A stretch of 64,000 nt of DNA, taken from assembly GCF_002205845.1 (NCBI RefSeq), contig NZ_NISI01000001.1:1054001-1118000 (forward strand). The letters run 5' to 3'. The position numbers and the translations under genes are program-made. Origin of the DNA: Roseateles puraquae (GTDB lineage: Bacteria; Pseudomonadota; Gammaproteobacteria; Burkholderiales; Burkholderiaceae_C). This document shows positions 1-8,440 of this stretch, piece after piece. A model generated the notes under the pieces. That model did no database searches and was not told the DNA's origin. It worked only from the letters and a program-made list of their open reading frames with translations. Numbering within the stretch: the first letter of the stretch is position 1; every line of letters starts with the position of its first letter.

Positions 1-219
1 AAGCGCGTGGCCGACCTCATCGGTGAGATGGGTTCCGCCACTCAGGAGCAGACCACCGGCATCGGCCAGGTCAGCGAGGCGGTGGCACAGCTGGACCGCG
101 TCACCCAGCAGAACGCGGCGCTGGTCGAGGAAGCGGCAGCCGCCGCCGACAGCCTGCGCGGCCAGGCCCAGCGCATGAACGAAGTCGTGGGCGTATTCAA
201 GCTCGGCCGCGAGCACTGA
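1..219 (+). CDS. Methyl-accepting chemotaxis protein, C-terminal fragment (5' end outside window)
   Basis: This is the last 72 codons of a chemoreceptor whose beginning lies left of the window. The visible reading frame is open from base 1 and contains the end of the cytoplasmic signalling helix, with the typical run GIGQVSEAVAQLDRVTQQNA followed by ALVEEAAAAADSL. This stretch is nearly the same as in the two full chemoreceptors at 13.3-16.8 kb. It ends in FKLGREH and so lacks the aromatic pentapeptide tail found on those two. It would signal through CheA/CheW. Sensor domain and ligand cannot be judged from this fragment. Confidence 0.93.
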   Translation, partial: KRVADLIGEMGSATQEQTTGIGQVSEAVAQLDRVTQQNAALVEEAAAAADSLRGQAQRMNEVVGVFKLGREH

Positions 220-320
220 CGAGCGCCGGCCCGGGTCCGCGAAATCAGACACCGCTGACGGACAACCGCGGCGCAAGCGCCGTACAAGCGCTTTCCAGCA
301 ACGGTTTTCGGGAGGTTCGC

Positions 321-1136
321 ATGGAGGACGCAACCCTGTGGTGGCACGCGCTGTGCGCGATCGCCGGCGCCAACCTGGTCGCGTGGACGGTCTCCACCGC
401 GTGCCTGCACCGCAACCGGCCTGACGGCACGACCTGGCCCCACCAGCGGCTGCAACTGCTGTTGTCGGCGCTGTACGTGCTGGGCTGCGGCTACCGGTCG
501 TTCCTGCCGGTGTTCGACGTGCCGCGGGTGGTCATGGTCGACTCCTTTGCGTCCAGCGTGTTGGTGGGGCGTACCGTGGCCACGCTGGCCGAGCTCAGTT
601 TTGCCGCGCAGTGGGCGCTCCTGCTGCGCGCCTGCGCCCTCACCCACCACCGCCGGCCGGTGCTGTGGCTGGCGCATGCGGTGCTGCCGCTCATCGTGAT
701 CGCCGAGGTCAACTCCTGGTACGCGGTGCTGACCACGCGCAACATCGGCCACGTGGTGGAGGAGTCTCTCTGGGGGACCGTGGCCGTGATCAGCGTGCTG
801 GGCATGGCGCTGCTGTGGCGCGACGTGTCGGCCCGCGCGCGGCGCTGGCTGGCGCTGGCCATCGTCGCCGGGAGCCTCTATGCCGCCTACATGTTCGCGG
901 TGGATGTGCCGATGTACTGGGCCCGCTGGCAGGCCGACCAGGCGGCCGGGCGCCTGTACCCGACGCTTGCCGCCGGCCTGGCGGATGCCGGCAGCCGCTG
1001 GCAGGTGTCGCACGATTGGGCGCACTGGCACAGCGAGGTGGTGTGGATGACGCTGTACTTCAGCGTGGCGGTCTGGATCAGCATCGGCCTGGCCCATGTG
1101 CGGCTGCCGCTGCGGGGGCACCCGCCGGCTCCGTAA
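321..1136 (+). CDS. Integral membrane protein of unknown function
   Basis: The predicted 271-residue protein has about seven hydrophobic segments, starting with one at about residues 8-25, then runs such as LLLSALYVLGCG and AVLPLIVIAEVNSWY, and a last one at about 240-258. I do not recognise a family with certainty. The topology recalls sensor-type seven-helix membrane modules, but no soluble signalling domain is attached. The ATG at 321 is preceded by GGGAGG at about 310-315, a good ribosome binding site. It lies between a chemoreceptor and glnS, all on the plus strand. The remainder of the 220-320 gap shows nothing clear. Confidence 0.7.
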   Translation: MEDATLWWHALCAIAGANLVAWTVSTACLHRNRPDGTTWPHQRLQLLLSALYVLGCGYRSFLPVFDVPRVVMVDSFASSVLVGRTVATLAELSFAAQWALLLRACALTHHRRPVLWLAHAVLPLIVIAEVNSWYAVLTTRNIGHVVEESLWGTVAVISVLGMALLWRDVSARARRWLALAIVAGSLYAAYMFAVDVPMYWARWQADQAAGRLYPTLAAGLADAGSRWQVSHDWAHWHSEVVWMTLYFSVAVWISIGLAHVRLPLRGHPPAP

Positions 1137-1199
1137 AATCGCGCCACTCCTGCCGGGCCGGGTCTCCCCCGCCCGGTCCTCCGCTTCCAACAGCCCCCG

Positions 1200-2969
1200 A
1201 TGAGCCACAACTCCCCTGCCGCGGCGCCGGCCACCAATTTCCTGCGTCAGCGCATCGAGCACGACCTCGAGACCGGCGCCTTCGCCGGCCGCCACTTCGC
1301 CGGCACGCCGGGCGATGCGGCCCACCATGCTGCCGCACCGCTGGACGAGGCCCGCATCCGCACCCGCTTCCCGCCCGAGCCGAACGGTTATCTGCACATT
1401 GGCCACGCCAAGAGCATCTGCCTGAACTTTGGCCTGGCCCGCGACTACGGCGGCGCCTGCCACCTGCGCTTCGACGACACCAACCCCGAGAAGGAGGAGC
1501 TGGAATACGTCAACGCCATCAAGGAGATGGTGCAATGGCTGGGCTGGAGCTGGGGTGACAACCTCTACGAGGCCAGCAGTTACTTCGACTTCATGTACGC
1601 CGCGGCCGAAGCGCTTGTGAACGCGGGCCTGGCCTATGTGGACGAGCAGTCGGCCGAAGAGATGCGCGTGAACCGCGGCGACTTCGGCAAGCCGGGCGTG
1701 AACAGCCCCTTCCGCGACCGCAGCCCGGCCGAGAACTTGGCACGCCTGCGCGAGATGCGCGATGGCAAGCACGCCGACGGCGCCATGGTGCTGCGGGCCA
1801 AGATCGACATGGCCTCGCCCAACATCAACCTGCGCGACCCGACGCTCTACCGCATCAAGCATGCCGAGCATCACGCCACGGGCAACAAGTGGTGCATCTA
1901 CCCGATGTACACCTTCGCGCACCCGATCGAAGACGCGCTGGAACGCATCACCCACAGCATCTGCACGCTGGAGTTCGAAGACCAGCGCCCGTTCTACGAC
2001 TGGCTGCTCAACCACCTCGCCGACCTCGGCCTGCTGGCCCGGCCGCTGCCGCAGCAGATCGAGTTTGGCCGCCTGAACCTGAACTATGTCGTCACCAGCA
2101 AGCGCAAGCTGCGCCAGCTGGTGGAAGAGAAGCATGTCAGCGGCTGGGACGACCCCCGCATGCCCACCCTCGTGGGCCTGCGTCGTCGTGGCTTCACGCC
2201 GGCCAGCCTGCGCGCCATGGTGGAGGCCACCGGCGCGAGCAAGCAGAACGCCTGGATCGACGACACCGTGCTCGACCAGGCCCTGCGTGCCGACCTCGAA
2301 CCGCAGGCCCCCCGCGCCTTCGCGGTGCTGCAGCCGCTCAAGCTCAAGCTGACGAACTTCGCCGAGGTCTTCGGCAGCCTGAGCCACCGCGAGCCCTGCG
2401 AGGTGGCTGCTCATCCGCACAAGCCGGAGCTGGGCCTGCGCCAGTTCTCACTCGGCCCCGAGCTGTGGATCGAAGCGGAGGACTTCATGGAAGTGCCGGT
2501 GAAGGGCTACTTCCGCCTCTTCCCCGGCAACAAGGTGCGCTTGAAGGCGGGTTATGTCATCGAATGCACCGGCGCCGAGAAGGACGCCAACGGCGAGGTG
2601 ACGGCGGTGCTCGCCACCGTGGTGCCCGACACCAAGAGCGGCACGCCAGGCGCCGACAGCGTCAAGGTCAAGGGCGTCATCGGCTGGGTGGGCGTGCACG
2701 AGGCCGTGGCGGCCGAGGTGCGGCTGTACGAACGCCTGTTTGCCGAACCGCAGCCGGATGCGGGTGGGCGGGACTTCATCGAGTTCCTGAACCCGAACTC
2801 GCTGCGCGTGGTGCAGGCCTTTGTGGAGCCGTCGCTCGCCCATGCGCCGGCCGACGCGCGCTGGCAGTTCGAGCGTCATGGCTACTTCGTGACGGACCGC
2901 ATCGACCACCGCGCCGACAAGCCGGTGTTCAACAAGATCACGGGCCTGAAGGACAGCTTCGCCAAGTAG
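1200..2969 (+). CDS. glnS: Glutaminyl-tRNA synthetase
   Basis: Class I aminoacyl-tRNA synthetase that charges tRNA-Gln with glutamine in the cytoplasm. The HIGH motif is at residues 66-69 in the context PPEPNGYLHIGHAKS, and RFDDTNPEKE follows. The second class I motif appears as VTSKRKL near residue 298, the divergent KMSKS form usual for GlnRS. The C-terminal part carries the anticodon-binding beta barrels (for example SLGPELWIEAEDF and the conserved CTGAEKD region). At 589 residues it is slightly longer than the E. coli enzyme because of an N-terminal extension of about 35 residues. It stands alone and ends 25 bp before a convergent gene. Confidence 0.97.
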   Translation: MSHNSPAAAPATNFLRQRIEHDLETGAFAGRHFAGTPGDAAHHAAAPLDEARIRTRFPPEPNGYLHIGHAKSICLNFGLARDYGGACHLRFDDTNPEKEELEYVNAIKEMVQWLGWSWGDNLYEASSYFDFMYAAAEALVNAGLAYVDEQSAEEMRVNRGDFGKPGVNSPFRDRSPAENLARLREMRDGKHADGAMVLRAKIDMASPNINLRDPTLYRIKHAEHHATGNKWCIYPMYTFAHPIEDALERITHSICTLEFEDQRPFYDWLLNHLADLGLLARPLPQQIEFGRLNLNYVVTSKRKLRQLVEEKHVSGWDDPRMPTLVGLRRRGFTPASLRAMVEATGASKQNAWIDDTVLDQALRADLEPQAPRAFAVLQPLKLKLTNFAEVFGSLSHREPCEVAAHPHKPELGLRQFSLGPELWIEAEDFMEVPVKGYFRLFPGNKVRLKAGYVIECTGAEKDANGEVTAVLATVVPDTKSGTPGADSVKVKGVIGWVGVHEAVAAEVRLYERLFAEPQPDAGGRDFIEFLNPNSLRVVQAFVEPSLAHAPADARWQFERHGYFVTDRIDHRADKPVFNKITGLKDSFAK

Positions 2970-2994
2970 GCGGCGCCTCGCGACCCATGCCGCC

Positions 2995-3834
2995 TCAGGC
3001 CGGCATGCGGTCGTCGCCGAAGGCCTCCAGCGCACGCTCGTAGAGGCGATGGATGGCGCCTTCGCGCTGCAGGGCCTCGACGGCCTGGCTCAGCCGCTCG
3101 ATCAGCGCGGGCGTCGCCCGGCTACGTGACAGATGCAGCCAGAAGGTCTGCCGCTCGACCACCACCGGCGGCGCCAAGGCCTGCATGCGCAGGCCCAGCC
3201 CGCGCGCCGCGCCGAACAGGCCGAGATTGCTGCCGTAGGCGGCGTCCACCCGCCGCCCCATGAGCATCTGGATGGCGTGCTCGTTGTTGTTCACCGCCTG
3301 CAATTGCAGCCCAGGCAATTGCGACAGGCGCTCGGGCACCGGGAAGCTGCGCGCGACCGACAGCGTGCGGTGAGACAGCTCCTCCAGCCGCTGCACAGGC
3401 GCCTCGCGCCGGCTCACCACGACCGTGGGCAACTGCAGTACCGGCGCCACCTGGTGGGCAACCTGCCGGAGCTCGTCATTGGTGAAGCGCAGCACCATGT
3501 CGGCGGTGCCGTTCTGCAAGCTCAGCACCGTGCGGGCATAGGGCACCACATGGTTCTCGGCCGCCAGGCCCGCGCGCTGGACGATGAGCATGCCGATGTC
3601 ATACATCAGCCCGCTCGGCCCCTGCGGCCCCAGGCGACCGAAAGGCTCGGACTGGATGGTCTCGATGCGCAGTGGTGTTTCGGCAGCAAGGGCCTTCAGG
3701 GGCAGGCAGGCGAAGAACCCGGCGCCGCACAGCCGGCGCCGCCACGGTGAAGGCGGGCGCGGGGACGATGAGGCCAATGAGGCCAATGGGGCCGATGACG
3801 CAGCCTCACCGCAGTCTCCGGTCGTTCTTTGCAT
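2995..3834 (-). CDS. Periplasmic substrate-binding-protein-like protein (SBP_bac_3 type)
   Basis: The mature part, from about residue 50 (ETPLRIETIQSEPFG), has the layout of family 3 solute-binding proteins: a first lobe with GLMYDIGMLIVQRAGL, and a later run around VDAAYGSNLGLFGAARGLGLRM. No permease or ATPase genes are adjacent, so this may be an orphan binding protein or a ligand-sensing relative. The export signal is probably RRRLCGAGFFACLPLKALAA. The ATG at 3834 leaves an unusually long stretch of about 33 residues before that signal. In-frame TTG codons at L17 and L20 are alternative starts. The N-terminal region includes a short 9-base tandem repeat (GGCCAATGA-like, about 3771-3795). 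Confidence 0.75.
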   Translation of the reverse strand: MQRTTGDCGEAASSAPLASLASSSPRPPSPWRRRLCGAGFFACLPLKALAAETPLRIETIQSEPFGRLGPQGPSGLMYDIGMLIVQRAGLAAENHVVPYARTVLSLQNGTADMVLRFTNDELRQVAHQVAPVLQLPTVVVSRREAPVQRLEELSHRTLSVARSFPVPERLSQLPGLQLQAVNNNEHAIQMLMGRRVDAAYGSNLGLFGAARGLGLRMQALAPPVVVERQTFWLHLSRSRATPALIERLSQAVEALQREGAIHRLYERALEAFGDDRMPA

Positions 3835-3898
3835 GCAAGGATTCGAGCACGGCCCGAACGCCCCGTGCTTGACATGTGACAAGCGCGCAACGCCGGCC

Positions 3899-4123
3899 TC
3901 AGACGCGGGCGGAAGTACTGCGCAGCACGACCGGGCTGGCATAGTCCCGGCCCACCACGGCGCGCGCGAAGAGGTAGTTCTGCCGCGCTCGCTCGCTGAG
4001 CGCGTCCAGCCGCACGCCGCCGTGCGCATCACACGGAAAGGCCAGCGCGCGCCCGGCATGGAACAGGGATTCGAACCGCAGTTCGTAGTCGTCGCAGGCC
4101 GGGGTGGCGGAGCGTGAGTTCAT
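3899..4123 (-). CDS. Small conserved-type hypothetical protein
   Basis: A 74-residue protein beginning MNSRSATPACDDYELRFESL, then the polar stretch FHAGRALAFPCDAHGGVRLD and ALSERARQNYLFARAVVG. I recall similar small proteins (an FPCDA motif followed by DALSERAR.NYL.AR..VG) as common in Burkholderiales, but no function is known to me. The ATG at 4123 has the upstream sequence GAAGAGG about 8 bases away, which decides this start over longer in-frame options. No membrane segment or signal peptide is seen. It sits between two orphan binding-protein-like genes on the same strand. Confidence 0.72.
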   Translation of the reverse strand: MNSRSATPACDDYELRFESLFHAGRALAFPCDAHGGVRLDALSERARQNYLFARAVVGRDYASPVVLRSTSARV

Positions 4124-4233
4124 GGGGCACCTCTTCGTGCCACCACAGTAGGCGCCGCCAGCGGCCATCACCCGGGAAAAGTTCGCGCCGCAGGCAGCGT
4201 CCCCCGGGCTTGGGCGGGGTGGCCGCCAAGATG

Positions 4234-5115
4234 TCACGGCCGGCGCAGCAGGTCGATGTGAAAGGGCCTGTCGTTCATCTCGACCACCGCGGGCGTGGGC
4301 ACGCTCAGTGTCATCAGCCGGCGCTGGGGCAGGTTCAGCAGCGCGAGCGAGGTCTGCAGATGCTGGCGCAGCAGCGCCTGCAGCGATCCATCCGCGAACG
4401 CCATGCGCAAGCCGCGGCCCACGCGGTCGATGACCGCCTCGTTGCCGGGATGCGTGTAGAGGTACTGCGGCAGGTCGTAGGCCAGCAGCAGGCTGTCGTC
4501 CAGCGCCAGGCCTTTCAGCCCGGCGTGGGCACGGACCTCCTCGCCCACCTCCAGCACGCTGCGGCAGAACATGTCGGCGCGGCCCAGGGCGATCATCTGG
4601 AACAGGGCTTCGTAGGTGGCGATCTCCGACACCGTGAAGCCGTTAGCCCGCAAGATGTCCGCATCGGCCCAGCCGCGTCCCTGCACATGCCGCAAGCGGG
4701 CCACTGCACTCAGCGTCGTGGCCTCGCGCACCAGGGCGCGGCGCTCGGCGTTCACGAAGCACACCCGGAAGCGGTTCACACCGAGGTGGATGGGAAAGAG
4801 CACCGGCACCAGGCCTGCGGCACGGCCGGCGTCCGGGCCGGTCGCAACGAGGAAATTGGGCACCGACTGCTGCGCGGCCTCCAGCAGGGCGCGCCGCTTG
4901 TTCATCGGCGGCGAAACCCGCAGGCGGTAGCCGCCGTCGGTCGCGCGGGTCTTGTCCAGCGCCAGCTGCACGGCATCGCGGATGTAGGCGTTGCGAAGGT
5001 CCGTCTCGCTGTCCGGCGCGCGCAGCGTGATGATGAGCTCCTGCGCATGGACCGGCGAGGCCGCACCTGCGAGCAGGGCGGCCCCGGCCTGGACGAGGTG
5101 GCGGCGATGGAGCAT
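4234..5115 (-). CDS. Putative periplasmic substrate-binding-like protein
   Basis: A 293-residue predicted exported protein. The N-terminus MLHRRHLVQAGAALLAGAASPVHAQ is a clear Sec-type signal peptide with an AxA cleavage site near residue 23. The mature chain begins ELIITLRAPDSETDLRNAYI and has two-lobed binding-protein character (for example GFTVSEIATYEALFQMIALGRADMFCRSV, resembling the hinge region of SBP_bac_3 proteins). There is no transporter partner nearby. Together with the related gene at 3.0-3.8 kb it forms a pair of orphan binding proteins, so a sensing or accessory role is possible. The ligand is unknown. Confidence 0.72.
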   Translation of the reverse strand: MLHRRHLVQAGAALLAGAASPVHAQELIITLRAPDSETDLRNAYIRDAVQLALDKTRATDGGYRLRVSPPMNKRRALLEAAQQSVPNFLVATGPDAGRAAGLVPVLFPIHLGVNRFRVCFVNAERRALVREATTLSAVARLRHVQGRGWADADILRANGFTVSEIATYEALFQMIALGRADMFCRSVLEVGEEVRAHAGLKGLALDDSLLLAYDLPQYLYTHPGNEAVIDRVGRGLRMAFADGSLQALLRQHLQTSLALLNLPQRRLMTLSVPTPAVVEMNDRPFHIDLLRRP

Positions 5116-5212
5116 CAGGCAAGCACGTAGCAGGCGCGAAGGCGCAGCTCAATGTAGTGCGCCGACCCGGGCGCCGCCAGGGTAAGACTTCACCGGAAAC
5201 GGGCGCGGTGGT

Positions 5213-6655
<1,443 letters not shown>

Positions 6656-6751
6656 GCCGCATTGTCCAGGGTGTGAATTCCTGCGCAGATTCCCCCTGCG
6701 AGGCCAGCGGGCTTGCAATTGCTCACATCTGGCGACGGACGCTTGCCTAGC

Positions 6752-7300
6752 ATGCCGACTGCTGTTGTTTCGCCCATGCCGACCGTCCCGCCCCCGCCCC
6801 CCTCCTCGACCGCCCGCCCCGCCCAACCCCGGCTGCTCAGCGGCGCCGGAGGAAGCGGCAGCACCCGGCGCCCGGGCCAGACGGCCACCGGTTCCACGAG
6901 CTTCACCGCCACCCTGCCCTTGCAGCGCCCCCAGGCGCCCACGCCGCGGGCCCGGCCGACCGCGCCCGCCGCACCCGAGGGCCTGCCGCGCTGGGCCAAG
7001 GGCGTGGTGATCGGCGGCGTGCTGCTCGCGATTGCGATGCCGCTGACCGTGTTGATGTCGCGCTCGATGATCGTGCAGGAGGCGCTGGCCGAGCAGAGCA
7101 GCTCCAAGGCAGCCATGGTCTGCACCGCGGGCGAGGCCCGGGCCGTGGACGGCTCCAGCCTGACAGGCTGGCTCTTCGGGGGCTCCTACTTCAGCTGCGG
7201 CGACTGGGAGACCCGCGAGGCGCGGGTGCAGCGCGAGCGCGACCAGGCGCAGGCGAACTTCCTGGCCCGCGAGCGGGCTCGCCAGGGCCTGCCGCCCTGA
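6752..7300 (+). CDS. Proline-rich single-pass membrane protein, hypothetical
   Basis: About 182 residues from the ATG at 6752. The first 80 residues are rich in proline, alanine and threonine and look disordered. A single hydrophobic segment follows (GVVIGGVLLAIAMPLTVLM). The C-terminal part contains two cysteines (AAMVCTAGEARAV and FSCGDWE) and ends in a charged helix. The likely topology is a cytoplasmic disordered tail and a small external domain in which the cysteines could form a disulfide. No family is recognised. The start is uncertain: a TTG at 6713 and an ATG at 6776 are also in frame. It is divergent from dbpA. Confidence 0.6.
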   Translation: MPTAVVSPMPTVPPPPPSSTARPAQPRLLSGAGGSGSTRRPGQTATGSTSFTATLPLQRPQAPTPRARPTAPAAPEGLPRWAKGVVIGGVLLAIAMPLTVLMSRSMIVQEALAEQSSSKAAMVCTAGEARAVDGSSLTGWLFGGSYFSCGDWETREARVQRERDQAQANFLARERARQGLPP

Positions 7301-7323
7301 ACCTGGGGCTGTGGCCGATGGCC

Positions 7324-7668
7324 TCAGCCACCCGCGCGCTTGATCGTCCAGCCCTCGGGGCGCGCCTTCAGCCAGGCCAGCACCTTGTCCAGGTGGTCGC
7401 CCTGGATCTCGATGACGCCGTCCTTGACCGTACCGCCGCTGCCGCAGCTGGCCTTGAGCTGCTTGCCCAGTGCTGTCAGGGCCGCGTCGTCCAGCGGCAG
7501 ACCGCGCACCACGGTCACGCCCTTGCCCTTGCGCCCGGCTGTCTCGCGGCTCACGCGCACGATGCCGTCACCCTGGGCGCGAGTCGCAGCCTTGCAGGCG
7601 CATTGCGCGACCGGCTGGCCGCAGCCTGTGCAGGCACGGCCGAAATCAGTGGAATAGACCAGCGTCAT
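7324..7668 (-). CDS. SUI1/eIF1-like translation factor family protein (YciH type)
   Basis: A 114-residue protein with an N-terminal cysteine cluster (CTGCGQPVAQCAC, about residues 13-25), followed by the SUI1 fold. The fold is marked by GKGVTVVRGLPLDDAALTAL, then LKASCGSGGTVKDG, IEIQGDH and the C-terminal beta strand. Bacterial YciH proteins bind the ribosome near the P site and have been linked to initiation fidelity and stress, but the role here is inference. The gene is monocistronic and convergent with the preceding plus-strand gene, with a 23 bp gap. Confidence 0.9.
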   Translation of the reverse strand: MTLVYSTDFGRACTGCGQPVAQCACKAATRAQGDGIVRVSRETAGRKGKGVTVVRGLPLDDAALTALGKQLKASCGSGGTVKDGVIEIQGDHLDKVLAWLKARPEGWTIKRAGG

Positions 7669-7722
7669 GCGCCGGACTTTACCGGCGGGCCGTAGGCCAG
7701 CGGGCCATGCGGCAGCGCGCCG

Positions 7723-8334
7723 TCAGCGCGTGCGGCGACGCAGCGCCGTCAGCATGGCCGCACCGCCCAGCCACAGCAACGCGGTGGCGGGCTCGGGCAC
7801 GGCGCTGATCTGGGTCACGAAGTAGGCATGCCCGACACGGCCGTTGGACCAATCGGCGTTGTACGCCCAGATCGCTGTGGCGTCCGACGACACGGGCGCG
7901 AACGCACCCCAGATCTGCAGGCCGGGCAGGTTCTGGCCCATGGACACCGGCGCCGACAGCGTGCCGGCGAAACTGGTTTCCGACACCTGCCAATGGGTCG
8001 TGTCCGTGGTCAGTGTGGTCAGCCCGTTGGCAAAGCGAAGCGTCTCACCGCTGAGGCTCAAGTTGGCCAGCAGCATGGCCGGCCCGCCGTTGGCATTGTT
8101 GGCGTCGATGAGCAGATAGACGCTCTGGCCCGGCTGCAGGTCGATCGTGGCGGTGCCGACGCTGCCCCAGCCCGAGGTCTTGTCGAAGACCACCGCGCCC
8201 GGGTTGCTCAGGTCGGTCGAGACGAAGATCTTGAGGAAATCGTCTGCCGTACCGTTGAAGGTCAGCGTGTCGGCTGACGCCGCGCCGGCGAGGGCGGCAG
8301 CGGCCATGGCGAGGGTGCGGGCAAATCGGGACAT
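7723..8334 (-). CDS. PEP-CTERM sorting-domain exported protein
   Basis: A 203-residue protein with a signal peptide (MSRFARTLAMAAAALAGAASA) and the C-terminal sorting tripartite signal: VPEPATALLWLGGAAMLTAL followed by the basic tail RRRTR. This tail is recognised by EpsH-type exosortases (XrtA family) in Gram-negative bacteria that make exopolysaccharide. The middle is a low-complexity-free beta-rich domain (for example DLQPGQSVYLLIDANNANGG) reminiscent of surface proteins, with no enzyme motif. No exosortase gene lies in the window, which is usual because PEP-CTERM proteins are scattered. GGAGG lies just upstream of the ATG at 8334. Confidence 0.88.
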   Translation of the reverse strand: MSRFARTLAMAAAALAGAASADTLTFNGTADDFLKIFVSTDLSNPGAVVFDKTSGWGSVGTATIDLQPGQSVYLLIDANNANGGPAMLLANLSLSGETLRFANGLTTLTTDTTHWQVSETSFAGTLSAPVSMGQNLPGLQIWGAFAPVSSDATAIWAYNADWSNGRVGHAYFVTQISAVPEPATALLWLGGAAMLTALRRRTR

Positions 8335-8440
8335 GACAACCTCCTGGTGATGCGCCGCATGCTAGCCAGGGGCCGGCGCCCCGTCTCGCACGGGCGTCAC
8401 CGGCCAGGGTGACACCCGCCCCCCGCACTCTCGGGGGCAG

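Noticed and set aside
2091..2108. Loss of KMSKS in glutaminyl-tRNA synthetase
   Set aside because: VTSKRK is within the normal variation of GlnRS enzymes and not a sign of inactivity.
42..2420. Very long minus-strand open frame antisense to glnS and its neighbour
   Set aside because: In GC-rich DNA, antisense frames stay open because stop codons are rare. This one is Gln/His/Arg/Ala-rich, without motifs, and lies over clear real genes. Similar frames opposite dbpA, metG, flgE and the GGDEF genes were dropped for the same reason.
3771..3795. 9-base tandem repeat as a phase-variable locus
   Set aside because: Only about three imperfect copies are present and the unit length is a multiple of three, so it would not shift the frame.
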